A DNA stretch of 64,000 nt from UBA7446 sp038143535 (lineage in GTDB: Bacteria; Bacteroidota; Bacteroidia; Flavobacteriales; Flavobacteriaceae): NCBI GenBank assembly GCA_038143535.1, contig JAYQMD010000001.1, forward strand, positions 1,178,001 through 1,242,000. The letters run 5' to 3'. The notes beneath the pieces were generated by a model. The model was not told the origin of the DNA. It searched no databases and saw nothing but the letters and a program-made list of their open reading frames with translations. Positions 43,879 to 51,941 of the stretch are shown one piece after another (position 1 is the stretch's first letter; every line of letters starts with the position of its first letter). The position numbers were made by a program, and so were the translations under genes.

Positions 43879-44319
43879 TTGCAAAAGCATACAAACATAC
43901 AATTTAAACAAATTAACGCAACAGATACTTATGCCGTGCGTCATCCTGTGCTGCGCAACGGACTGCCGCTTAAAAGTTGTGCTTTTGACCGAGACGAAGA
44001 CAGCAAAACCATACATTTGGGTGCATATCTCGAAAATAAAACCGTTGGTGTATTGACACTGCTACCAAACAGCAAAGACGTACAGCTGAGAGGCATGGCG
44101 GTGCTGTCGCATCATCAGGGAGAGGGCATAGGCAGGCAACTGCTTGCCAAAGCCGAAGCAATGGTAATAGATTTAGACCTCAACAGCATTTGGATGAATG
44201 CCCGATTAATAGCCATCCCCTTTTACGCATCTTGCGGCTACACAAAACAAGGCAACGCATTTGAATTGCCCTATGGCGGAACCCACTTCAAAATGACTAA
44301 AAACCTATGCGACAACTAG
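43879..44319 (+). CDS. GNAT-family N-acetyltransferase
   Basis: A 146-residue GNAT protein of the ElaA-like style: VRHPVLRNGLPLKSCAFD near the start, then motif A VQLRGMAVLSHHQGEGIGRQ and LNSIWMNARLIAIPFYASCGY. The start is unusual: no ATG is available before the conserved region, and the frame is closed by a stop at 43870, leaving TTG at 43879 (or CTG at 43873). Its end overlaps the start of the M15 peptidase gene by 13 bases, so the two are probably co-translated. Confidence 0.85.
   Translation: MQKHTNIQFKQINATDTYAVRHPVLRNGLPLKSCAFDRDEDSKTIHLGAYLENKTVGVLTLLPNSKDVQLRGMAVLSHHQGEGIGRQLLAKAEAMVIDLDLNSIWMNARLIAIPFYASCGYTKQGNAFELPYGGTHFKMTKNLCDN
43892..43921 (-). promoter_or_regulatory. Promoter of the leftward acetyltransferase, inside the rightward one
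   Basis: Reading leftward: TTG at 43921-43919, 19-base spacer, TATGTTTG at 43899-43892, ending 21 bases before the ATG at 43870. The element overlaps the first codons of the oppositely oriented gene. Confidence 0.55.
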
Positions 44320-45008
44320 TTCTTTTATTGTTCTTGTCCCACTGGTCTACTGCCCAAGTGAATATTGTGCAACTGATCGGCATAGAAAACAGTCATCTAA
44401 GCACATTTGAAACACATAAACTAACACCCAAAACGGCAGCAGCTTTTAGTGCCATGCAAGCGGACGCCTTAAAAGATGGTATTGACATCCAATTGGTATC
44501 GGCATATAGGTCGTTTGAAAGGCAGCAGTATATATGGGAAGACAAATTCGTGCGCTACACCGCTGAAGGCCTGTTGTCCGAAGCGGCCATTGCGCGCATC
44601 CTAAAATACTCCACCATTCCAGGTACCTCCCGCCACCACTGGGGAACAGACATAGACATCACGGATGGAAATATTAAAAATGAAACGCGGCTACTGGTAC
44701 CCAGTAAATTTCACAACAACGGCCCTTTTGTACCGCTACATCAATGGATGCAAGCCAACGCCCACCGTTATGGATTCTATCTGGTATACACCAACGATGC
44801 TGCACGCACGGGCTTTTCATACGAACCCTGGCATTACAGTTATTTGCCCGAGGCAAAAGCCTTTCTCAACTGGTATAATTCACGCATGGCCTTTGCCTAT
44901 TTTAAGTCTGTTGGGGTTAAGGGAAGTGAGCATATTGATCGTGATTTTTGGGATGAATACTACCGCACTTATATTAAAGGAATAAACACCGAATTAACAG
45001 TAGAATAG
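44307..45008 (+). CDS. Exported M15 (VanY-type) D-alanyl-D-alanine carboxypeptidase
   Basis: A 233-residue zinc peptidase with a signal peptide (MRQLVLLLFLSHWSTAQ). The VanY motifs are complete: VSAYRSFERQ, the zinc site SRHHWGTDIDI (His110, Asp117), and EPWHYSY with catalytic Glu173 and zinc ligand His176. It should trim D-Ala from peptidoglycan stem peptides in the periplasm. Confidence 0.92.
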   Translation: MRQLVLLLFLSHWSTAQVNIVQLIGIENSHLSTFETHKLTPKTAAAFSAMQADALKDGIDIQLVSAYRSFERQQYIWEDKFVRYTAEGLLSEAAIARILKYSTIPGTSRHHWGTDIDITDGNIKNETRLLVPSKFHNNGPFVPLHQWMQANAHRYGFYLVYTNDAARTGFSYEPWHYSYLPEAKAFLNWYNSRMAFAYFKSVGVKGSEHIDRDFWDEYYRTYIKGINTELTVE

Positions 45009-45043
45009 ACCGCTATTGGCATAGCTTTTGCCGATTTAGAGCA

Positions 45044-45415
45044 ATGAAACACCTACTTTTTTACCTTTTTCTATTTCCTTTTTTTACAAGCCGCATCCCG
45101 TTGAGCTTTGCGCCCAACATCAAAAGGGATAAGGTTAAACTGGCCAAGCGTTTTAAGCGTGATTTGCCCAAGCAGTACGGGTTTATTTTTGAAGACCCCA
45201 AAGAGGCGGATGAATTCTATACGTTCATCAATACCAAATACCAGCTGCCGGAAATGGATCGCAAAATTCCCTTGTGGATTGACAAAAAACCGTTTATTAT
45301 GAATGTTTATGAGCGCAGACGAACCAGGAGCACCATTAACTTTGTGCCTTTTGTTTTAGACCTTGTATTGTCTAATGAAGGTGTCGAAAGCCATGGTTTT
45401 TTCAATGGTTTTTAA
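45044..45415 (+). CDS. Small exported protein, function unknown
   Basis: A 123-residue protein with a hydrophobic N-terminus (MKHLLFYLFLFPFFTS) and a basic, mixed alpha/beta body (KLAKRFKRDLPKQYGFIF, then EADEFYTFINTKYQLPEMD). I do not recognise the family. It follows the M15 peptidase gene after 35 bases in the same direction and may be part of that unit. Confidence 0.6.
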   Translation: MKHLLFYLFLFPFFTSRIPLSFAPNIKRDKVKLAKRFKRDLPKQYGFIFEDPKEADEFYTFINTKYQLPEMDRKIPLWIDKKPFIMNVYERRRTRSTINFVPFVLDLVLSNEGVESHGFFNGF

Positions 45416-45439
45416 AGCAGTTGGTGGGAGAAGTAGTTT

Positions 45440-45580
45440 GTGATCATTACGCTAACCGATTTAAAATGGCAGGATGCACTTGTCCCAGACCACGACAAAC
45501 GCAAGGCCAACCTGCATTATTTACGCAACCTCCAAAAAGAGTATTTGAATACCGCTAATTATTATGGAAGCTTATTTTAG
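45440..45580 (+). CDS. Possible 46-residue ORF, GTG start
   Basis: A short frame with a protein-like composition (ITLTDLKWQDALVPDHDKRK, ending NYYGSLF). It is bounded upstream by an in-frame stop, so it is either a tiny gene or the surviving end of a larger one. No family is recognised and no start signal is visible. The rest of the 45416-45673 interval holds only the gpmI promoter. Confidence 0.25.
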   Translation: MIITLTDLKWQDALVPDHDKRKANLHYLRNLQKEYLNTANYYGSLF

Positions 45581-45648
45581 ATTAAAAGACTAACAAAGGA
45601 TGGGGTTAATTCCTTTGAAGATTGTTTTACAGGAATTCCCCTTTACAG

Positions 45649-45656
45649 TATCTTTG
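45649..45656 (+). promoter_or_regulatory. -7 element TATCTTTG of gpmI
   Basis: Exact TAnnTTTG match 17 bases before the gpmI ATG; the nearest TTG (45622-45624) is 24 bases upstream, slightly far for a -33 element. Confidence 0.6.
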
Positions 45657-45673
45657 CAACATAACGTAGACCC

Positions 45674-47191
45674 ATGAGCAAACGCGTACTTTTAATGATT
45701 TTAGACGGTTGGGGCATCTCTCCAGACCCAACGGTTTCGGCAGTAGCCCAAGCCAACACCCCTTTTGTGGACAGCCTTTCCCAAGATGCCGTCTGTAATG
45801 TCCTCCATACCGACGGCATGCACGTTGGGCTGCCCCAAGGACAAATGGGCAATAGCGAAGTAGGACACGTTAACCTTGGCGCTGGTCGGGTGGTCTATCA
45901 AGATTTGGCTAAAATCAATATGGCGGTAGAGCAAAATACCCTAAAAGACGAAGTGGTGCTTAATGACGCATTTGCCTATGCCAAAACAAACAACAAGGCG
46001 GTACATTTCTTAGGACTGGTTTCGGATGGTGGTGTACACGCACACATCAATCACCTAGAAGGACTTTTGAAAGCCGCACAAGCAGCAGACGTACCCAAAA
46101 GCTATGTGCATGCCTTTACCGATGGCCGTGATGTAGATCCAAAATCTGGATTAGGATTTTTAAGCCAAGTGCAAGAGATATGTGCCAACACCAATGCGCA
46201 TTTAGCCAGTGTGGTCGGGCGTTATTTTGCCATGGACCGAGACAAACGCTGGGAGCGGGTCAAAAAAGCCTATGACCTCTTGGTAAACGGTTCCGGCACA
46301 CCAACCCAAAACCTTGCTGAGGCCATGCAAGCCAGTTACGATGCAGGCATCACAGACGAGTTTATCGAACCCATTGCCCTTGGCACCCAAGAAGAAACTA
46401 CTGCCGGACGTATTCAGCCAGACGATGTGGTGATTTTCTTTAATTTTAGAACCGATCGCGGACGACAACTATCGCAAGCACTCAGCCAAGAGCCTTTTCC
46501 CGAGCAAGGCATGAAGCCCCTTCCCTTGTACTATGTCACGCTGACCAACTACGACGAATCCTTTAAAGGCGTCAAGGTGGTCTACGACAAAGAGAACATT
46601 GAGCAAACGCTGGGCGAAGTCTTACAACAAGCGAATAAAAAGCAAATCCGTATTGCAGAAACAGAAAAGTATCCACACGTTACCTTTTTCTTTAACGGGG
46701 GACGAGAAGTACCTTTTGAAGGAGAGGAGCGCATTTTATGCCCGTCGCCCAAAGTAGCTACCTATGACCTACGGCCTGAAATGAGCGCTTTTGATGTTCG
46801 TGATGCCATAGTGCCCAAGCTAAAAGCACAAGCAGCAGATTTTGTGTGCCTCAACTTTGCTAACCCCGATATGGTAGGGCATACGGGGGATATGCAAGCA
46901 GCCATAAAGGCTTGTGAGACTGTTGATGGTTGCACCGCCGATGTGGTGGCAGCAGCCAAAGAAGGCGGGTATTCCGTTATCATCATTGCCGACCACGGCA
47001 ACTGCGACACCATGATCAATCCCGATGGCAGTCCCAATACCGCACACACCACCAATCTTGTGCCCGTTTATCTGATTGATGGAGATGCGCAACGCATTAA
47101 TAAAGGAGCGCTTTGCAATATTGCCCCCACCGTTTTAGACCTTATGGGGATACCACAACCCGAAGCCATGACAGCAAAATCATTACTTTAG
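45674..47191 (+). CDS. gpmI: 2,3-bisphosphoglycerate-independent phosphoglycerate mutase
   Basis: A 505-residue enzyme that interconverts 3- and 2-phosphoglycerate. It begins with the metal-binding LMILDGWGISPDP (Asp11) and has the phosphorylated serine in MGNSEVGHVNLGAGR (Ser61), HAFTDGRDVDPKSG, FNFRTDRGRQLS, YPHVTFFFNGG, FANPDMVGHTG and IADHGNCDTM, the full set of metal and substrate motifs. It heads a rightward cluster with the thioredoxin-like, map and methyltransferase genes, separated by four bases or fewer. Confidence 0.97.
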   Translation: MSKRVLLMILDGWGISPDPTVSAVAQANTPFVDSLSQDAVCNVLHTDGMHVGLPQGQMGNSEVGHVNLGAGRVVYQDLAKINMAVEQNTLKDEVVLNDAFAYAKTNNKAVHFLGLVSDGGVHAHINHLEGLLKAAQAADVPKSYVHAFTDGRDVDPKSGLGFLSQVQEICANTNAHLASVVGRYFAMDRDKRWERVKKAYDLLVNGSGTPTQNLAEAMQASYDAGITDEFIEPIALGTQEETTAGRIQPDDVVIFFNFRTDRGRQLSQALSQEPFPEQGMKPLPLYYVTLTNYDESFKGVKVVYDKENIEQTLGEVLQQANKKQIRIAETEKYPHVTFFFNGGREVPFEGEERILCPSPKVATYDLRPEMSAFDVRDAIVPKLKAQAADFVCLNFANPDMVGHTGDMQAAIKACETVDGCTADVVAAAKEGGYSVIIIADHGNCDTMINPDGSPNTAHTTNLVPVYLIDGDAQRINKGALCNIAPTVLDLMGIPQPEAMTAKSLL

Positions 47192-47195
47192 TAGC

Positions 47196-47684
47196 ATGAA
47201 ACGCTTGTTATTTTTGGGCTTACTGGTGTGTATGTGTTTTGCATATGGCCAAGATATTATTGGTCCAATTGCACTTGAAGACTTAAAAAAAGAACCGTTT
47301 GACGAATGGTTTAATACGGAGTACGAAAACTACGCCCCCTTTGGCAAAACCATAGCACAGCTCGAAGGCCTGCAAAAGGATATAGCCATTACTGTTTTTA
47401 TGGGTACTTGGTGTTCTGATAGCCAAATGCATGTCCCTGCCTTTTTTCGTATCCTAGACGCATTGGCATTTTCGGGTGAAGTGCAAATTATTGGCGTGAA
47501 TAGAGATAAAAAAACACCTACTGGCAGCGCTACAAAAAATAGCATCACCAATGTTCCGACCTTTATTTTTTACAAAGACGGCAAAGAAGTCCATCGCATT
47601 GTGGAGTCGCCCGTTGAATTTTTGGAAGATGATATGCTGGCTATTTTAAGTGGGGCAGCTTACAAACACACGTACGAAAACTAA
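47196..47684 (+). CDS. Exported thioredoxin-like protein with a CxxS active site
   Basis: A 162-residue protein with a signal peptide (MKRLLFLGLLVCMCFAYGQ) and a thioredoxin fold: ITVFMGTWCSDSQMHVPAF, VPTFIFYKDGKEVHRIVE. The active site reads WCSDS, so the second redox cysteine is a serine. Such sites favour isomerase or mixed-disulfide chemistry over disulfide reduction. The same TWCxDS form is common in Bacteroidota relatives, I believe. It follows gpmI after four bases; map begins on its last base. Confidence 0.88.
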   Translation: MKRLLFLGLLVCMCFAYGQDIIGPIALEDLKKEPFDEWFNTEYENYAPFGKTIAQLEGLQKDIAITVFMGTWCSDSQMHVPAFFRILDALAFSGEVQIIGVNRDKKTPTGSATKNSITNVPTFIFYKDGKEVHRIVESPVEFLEDDMLAILSGAAYKHTYEN

Positions 47685-48502
47685 TGTCGCTTCAAAAAAC
47701 AACTGAAGAAATTGAACTCATTCGCAGCAGTGCCTTGTTGGTATCCAAAACCTTGGGTATGCTCGCAGCCGAGATTAATCCTGGAGTAACCACACTAGAG
47801 CTCGACAAAAAAGCAGAGACGTTTATTAGAGACCACAACGCCATCCCTGGATTTCTAGGGCTATACGATTTTCCCAACACCCTTTGCATGAGCCCCAATG
47901 CGCAGGTGGTCCACGGCATACCAAACAACACCCCATTGCAAGCGGGCGATATCATCTCCATAGACTGCGGAGTCTTGCAAAACGGATACTACGGCGACCA
48001 CGCCTATACCTTTGCGGTTGGTGAAATAAACCCCGAAACCGAAAAACTCCTTGAGCGAACAAAAGCATCGCTATACAAAGGGATTGAGGCCTTTTGCATA
48101 GGCAACAGGGTTGGTGATGTGGGCTATGCCATTCAGCAGTATGTCGAGCAGTTTGGATATGGCGTCGTGCGTGAATTGGTTGGGCATGGATTGGGAACCA
48201 CCATGCACGAAAAACCCGAAATGCCCAATTACGGAAAAAGAGGTCGTGGAAAAGCTTTTTTAGAGGGTATGGTAGTGGCGATTGAACCCATGATTAATCA
48301 AGGAACCCACCGCATCAAACAACTAAAAGACGGCTGGACTATACTCACTGCAGATGGCGCCCCCAGCGCACACTTTGAGCATAATGTGGCCATTGTTAAC
48401 GGAAAACCCGAATTGCTTTCTACCTTCAAATATGTAAACGAAGCATTGGGTATCGTAACAGATGAGGAAGCGCCTTTTAGAGCAGTTCCCTTGGAGATAT
48501 GA
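47684..48502 (+). CDS. map: Type I methionine aminopeptidase
   Basis: A 272-residue enzyme that removes the initiator methionine. The five metal ligands are visible: Asp94 and Asp105 (SIDCGVLQNGYYGDHA), His168 (LVGHGLGTTMHEKP), Glu201 (VVAIEPMI) and Glu232 (FEHNVAI); substrate-binding His77 lies in VVHGIP. No N-terminal zinc-finger extension. The start overlaps the preceding stop by one base, and the stop overlaps the next start by four. Confidence 0.95.
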   Translation: MSLQKTTEEIELIRSSALLVSKTLGMLAAEINPGVTTLELDKKAETFIRDHNAIPGFLGLYDFPNTLCMSPNAQVVHGIPNNTPLQAGDIISIDCGVLQNGYYGDHAYTFAVGEINPETEKLLERTKASLYKGIEAFCIGNRVGDVGYAIQQYVEQFGYGVVRELVGHGLGTTMHEKPEMPNYGKRGRGKAFLEGMVVAIEPMINQGTHRIKQLKDGWTILTADGAPSAHFEHNVAIVNGKPELLSTFKYVNEALGIVTDEEAPFRAVPLEI

Positions 48503-49281
48503 AAAGCTTCGCCCGATGGATACTTGGCAGATTTCCAAGAACTTGGTTGCAACGTCTTGCCAACCTTCTTTTGCCTTTTTTAGATTTTTATTACCGCGGC
48601 AATCGCTATACAGATCCCATTAACGGCAAGTCCTATCGAAGCTTTCTTCCTTATGGCTATGTGAAAATAAGACCTAATGTACTTAGTCCCGGTACGCTAT
48701 CACTTGAACGTCACAGGCTTATTTGGCTCTATTTACAACGAGAAACAGACTTTTTTAAAACGTCTGCAAAAGTATTGCATATGGCACCCGAAAAGGCGTT
48801 TATGACAAGCCTTAGCAAAATGAATCACCTTGACTATACCACTTGTGATTTGGAATCGCCTTTGGCAGAAGTCAAAGCCGATATTTGCGATTTGCCTTTT
48901 GCCGATGCTTCTTTTGACTGGATACTATGCAATCACGTATTGGAGCATATTCCCAACGACACCAAGGCCATGCAAGAACTCTATCGTGTGCTTAAACCTG
49001 GCGGCAAAGCCTTGTTGCAAGTGCCTTTAGACAGTAGTCGCGCAGAAACCTTTGAAGACAACAGCATCACCGACAAGGCAGAACGCACCAAAGTTTTCGG
49101 TCAGTACGATCATGTGCGTGTTTACGGAAAAGATTATTTTAACAAGTTGCGCCAAACGGGATTTGAGCTAAGCGAAATACAGTTTGGAAAATCACTTTCC
49201 GAAGCCGAAAGGTTGCGCTATGCAGTGACAAAAGACGAATACATTCCCCTTTGTATACGCCCTACTCAAGATCGTAAGTAA
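48499..49281 (+). CDS. Class I SAM-dependent methyltransferase
   Basis: A 260-residue protein. Residues 1-80 include a hydrophobic N-terminus and a basic region; the Methyltransf_11-type domain follows with VLHMAPEKAFMTSL (motif I-like but lacking the usual GxGxG), ADICDLPFADASFDWILCNH and VLEHIPNDTKAMQELYRVLKPGG. SAM binding is likely; the substrate is unknown. The missing glycines and the MAPEK motif are typical of a Bacteroidota subgroup. Start overlaps map by four bases; the end overlaps convergent apbE by 20. Confidence 0.85.
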   Translation: MKSFARWILGRFPRTWLQRLANLLLPFLDFYYRGNRYTDPINGKSYRSFLPYGYVKIRPNVLSPGTLSLERHRLIWLYLQRETDFFKTSAKVLHMAPEKAFMTSLSKMNHLDYTTCDLESPLAEVKADICDLPFADASFDWILCNHVLEHIPNDTKAMQELYRVLKPGGKALLQVPLDSSRAETFEDNSITDKAERTKVFGQYDHVRVYGKDYFNKLRQTGFELSEIQFGKSLSEAERLRYAVTKDEYIPLCIRPTQDRK

Positions 49282-50275
49282 AACCAGGCGTAGCGACCAC
49301 TTGCACGCTGTCATTTACCGCCAACACCCACATGGCTTCAATAGTTGATAGATTTGAAATGAGTGTTTCCCCTTGTTCGTATGGCATGGCCATAAGTGCT
49401 GTTGCATAGGCATCGGCCAGCATGGTGGAAGGTGCCAAAACCGATGTGCTTAGTACATTGCTTTGAACGGTTTCCCCTGTTTTTGGATTTACGGTATGGA
49501 CATACCGTTTGCCCGATTCATCCGTTCTAAATTTTCGATAATTACCCGATGAAGCCAGGCCTTGGTTTTGCAACGGAAGCGTTGCGATAAAGGTGCGGTT
49601 GGCATCTTGTTTGGGATGGTCAATGGCTACACGCCACGGCTTTTCTCTTTCAGGATGTAGGCCAGAAGCAAACAATTCACCCCCTACTTCCACAAGAAAT
49701 TGCGTATACCCCAACGACTGAAGCATGCTTGCCAGTGCGTCAACGGCATAGCCTTTGGCAATGGCATTAAAGTCGAGATAGGTATTTTTATATGCTTTCT
49801 TAATGGTTCCGTCGGACAACAGCGAGACCTTATCAAAACCCGTAATAATGAGCAGGCTGTCTATTGTTGCTTGGTCTATTTCTTTCAAAGACTTAGCTGG
49901 ACCAAAACCATAGGCATTGACCAATGCACCTACCGTTGGGTCAAAATAGCCATCGGTTTGCTCCCAAATAACTTTGGCCGTTTGGAATACCTTTTTAAAG
50001 TCTGCATCTGTGGTTACTGCCTCATCTCGGTTTACTTTTGAAATAATGGCATTTGGCCAATAGGTTGACATGGATTGATTCATACGTAAAAAAACAGCAT
50101 CTATAGAATCGGAAATCATTTGGTTTGGCACTATGTCAAAGTAGCGTACGTTGTATGAAGTACCAAGAGCATCCCCTTGGAAGCGCTGCATCTTGTCTTG
50201 AGTTTGGCAAGAAATGATGGCAAGTAAAAGCAGAAGGAAACTATATTTCTTTGATCCCGTTAAAATTGATGGCAT
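49262..50275 (-). CDS. apbE: FAD:protein FMN transferase
   Basis: A 337-residue lipoprotein (AIISC, Cys23) of the ApbE family: FQGDALGTSYNVRYFD, MSTYWPNAIISKVNRDE, VGALVNAYGFGP, LDFNAIAKGYAVDALASML, LVEVGGELFASG and STMLADAYATALMAMPYEQG. It takes FMN from FAD and bonds it to threonines of NqrB and NqrC in the periplasm, matching its place just after the nqr operon. ATG at 50275 gives the lipoprotein signal; farther-upstream starts would only add residues overlapping the preceding gene, which already overlaps by 35 bases. Confidence 0.94.
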   Translation of the reverse strand: MPSILTGSKKYSFLLLLLAIISCQTQDKMQRFQGDALGTSYNVRYFDIVPNQMISDSIDAVFLRMNQSMSTYWPNAIISKVNRDEAVTTDADFKKVFQTAKVIWEQTDGYFDPTVGALVNAYGFGPAKSLKEIDQATIDSLLIITGFDKVSLLSDGTIKKAYKNTYLDFNAIAKGYAVDALASMLQSLGYTQFLVEVGGELFASGLHPEREKPWRVAIDHPKQDANRTFIATLPLQNQGLASSGNYRKFRTDESGKRYVHTVNPKTGETVQSNVLSTSVLAPSTMLADAYATALMAMPYEQGETLISNLSTIEAMWVLAVNDSVQVVATPGFTYDLE

Positions 50276-50597
50276 AGGGTTCGTTTTTAGAGAGTGGTTT
50301 GTCATAATCTGAAGCATGGGCAAAGCCAACGCCAGCATAATAGGTTTTGGCCTTAAACTTTATTGCATGCTCCTTCACTTGGTTCATAAGTTCGCTGTCA
50401 AATTCATTTGGATTTTGCGGGTATCGCACATGACGTACAACTACAAAATGCAAGGTTTTGTTTTTGGTACACACAAATTGTGGATCTTTTTTGGGCGCAC
50501 TGTTCACAGCCAAAAATTCATAGCCATCGGCTTCTAAAGACTGACCTACCGTAGTCATGGCCAGTTGGTGTAATTCGTCTTCTGATAATTGACTCAT
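50241..50597 (-). CDS. Small conserved protein of the nqr-apbE cluster, function unknown
   Basis: A 118-residue soluble protein without a signal peptide. In databases such proteins have, I believe, sometimes been labelled as NqrF, but none of its sequence resembles that subunit. Visible features are a helical start (LSEDELHQLAMTTVGQSLEA), a beta stretch (KTLHFVVVRHVRYPQNP) and AGVGFAHASDYDKPL. The strand-rich core with charged residues could fit a nuclease-like fold; this is a weak guess. It begins right after the nqr terminator with its own -7 element and overlaps apbE, so the two are one unit. Confidence 0.75.
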   Translation of the reverse strand: MSQLSEDELHQLAMTTVGQSLEADGYEFLAVNSAPKKDPQFVCTKNKTLHFVVVRHVRYPQNPNEFDSELMNQVKEHAIKFKAKTYYAGVGFAHASDYDKPLSKNEPYAINFNGIKEI

Positions 50598-50601
50598 AGC
50601 G

Positions 50602-50609
50602 CAAATGTA
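50602..50609 (-). promoter_or_regulatory. -7 element TACATTTG of the small gene and apbE
   Basis: Exact TAnnTTTG match reading leftward, directly after the T run of the nqr terminator and four bases before the start at 50597. The same octamer precedes nqrA (56523-56530). Confidence 0.55.
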
Positions 50610-50636
50610 AAATAAAAAAGAGGCCGAAGCCTCTTT
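50610..50636 (-). terminator. Rho-independent terminator of the nqr operon
   Basis: Reading leftward: eight-pair stem AAAGAGGC / GCCTCTTT closed by a TTCG tetraloop and followed by a T-rich tract. It begins five bases after the nqrF stop. Confidence 0.92.
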
Positions 50637-50641
50637 ATCTG

Positions 50642-51937
50642 TTATCCACCGAAATCGTCGAAACGAACATTCTCGTCTGGGACACCAAAATCTTCAGCCA
50701 TTTTTTCAACTGCTTGATTCATAAGTGGAGGTCCACAGAAATATACTTCAATGTCTTCAGGGGATTCATGGTAATTCAGGTAATTATCAATCACCACTTG
50801 GTGAACAAACCCAATAAAGCCATCCCCTTCGCCATCAAGTCCGTCTTTCACTTTCCAGTTGTCTTCCTCAGAAGGCTCAGAAAGCGCAACGTAAAACTTA
50901 AAGTTAGGGAAGTCACGCTCTAACGATCGGAAATGCTCTGTGTAGAACAACTCACGCTTGGAACGACCGCCATACCAAAACGTAACCTTACGGCCTGTTT
51001 TTAGGGTACGGAAGAGGTGATATAAGTGCGAACGCATGGGCGCCATTCCAGCACCACCACCCACATAGAGCATTTCAGCTTCGGAGTGATTGATAAAGAA
51101 TTCACCATAAGGACCCGAAATGGTTACAGGGTCGCCTTCTTTAAGCGAGAAAATATAGGATGACGCAACGCCTGGATTTACATCTGCCCAACCGTTTTTT
51201 GCACGGTCAAAGGGTGGAGTAGCAATACGCACATTCAGCATGATTTCTTTTCCCTCTGCTGGGAAGGAAGCCATGGAATAAGCACGTTCGACCAGTTCTG
51301 GGTTTTTCATCTTTAAGTCCCATAACTTAAATTTATCCCATTCCAGTTTAAATTTGTTTACGTCGTCTGGATGCTCTTCTGGATGCGCTGAAATATCAAT
51401 ATCTTTAAAGTCTACCTCACAGGCAGGAACTTCAATTTGGATATACCCCCCAGCTTCGTAGTGCATGTCTTCAGGGATTTCTACGACAAACTCCTTAATA
51501 AACGAGGCTACGTTCCAGTTTCGAACAACTTTGGCTGCAAATTTCTTTATCCCAAATACTTCTTCAGGAACTTCGATAACCATATCTTCTTTCACCTTGA
51601 CTTGGCAGCCCAAACGCCAGCCTTCGGCAATTTCTTTTCTGGAGAAGTGTGGTTTTTCTGTTGGAAGAATTTCACCTCCACCGTCTTTAACGATACACTT
51701 ACACTGGATACAGGTACCACCGCCTCCACAGGCCGATGGCAAGAATATTTTGTTATCTCCAAGGGTAGATAACAGTGTGCTTCCTGATGAAACCTCAACG
51801 TCTGTTTCGCCATTAATAAATAGTTTCACGGGGCCTGAGGGCATCAAACGCGCCTTGACTCCTAGAAGCATTCCCACCAAAACAAAGGTGATAGCTAAGA
51901 AAACAACAATACTTGCAATAATGACAGTAATATCCAT
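50642..51937 (-). CDS. nqrF: Na+-NQR subunit F, NADH-oxidising flavoprotein
   Basis: A 431-residue subunit with one N-terminal membrane helix, a [2Fe-2S] ferredoxin domain with Cys70, Cys76, Cys79 and Cys111, and an FAD/NADH reductase domain (RAYSMASFPAEG for FAD, GGGAGMAPMRSHLYHL for NADH, and the C-terminal FDDFGG). It accepts hydride from NADH and feeds electrons to the other subunits. Last nqr gene before the terminator. Confidence 0.97.
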   Translation of the reverse strand: MDITVIIASIVVFLAITFVLVGMLLGVKARLMPSGPVKLFINGETDVEVSSGSTLLSTLGDNKIFLPSACGGGGTCIQCKCIVKDGGGEILPTEKPHFSRKEIAEGWRLGCQVKVKEDMVIEVPEEVFGIKKFAAKVVRNWNVASFIKEFVVEIPEDMHYEAGGYIQIEVPACEVDFKDIDISAHPEEHPDDVNKFKLEWDKFKLWDLKMKNPELVERAYSMASFPAEGKEIMLNVRIATPPFDRAKNGWADVNPGVASSYIFSLKEGDPVTISGPYGEFFINHSEAEMLYVGGGAGMAPMRSHLYHLFRTLKTGRKVTFWYGGRSKRELFYTEHFRSLERDFPNFKFYVALSEPSEEDNWKVKDGLDGEGDGFIGFVHQVVIDNYLNYHESPEDIEVYFCGPPLMNQAVEKMAEDFGVPDENVRFDDFGG

Positions 51938-51941
51938 ATGC

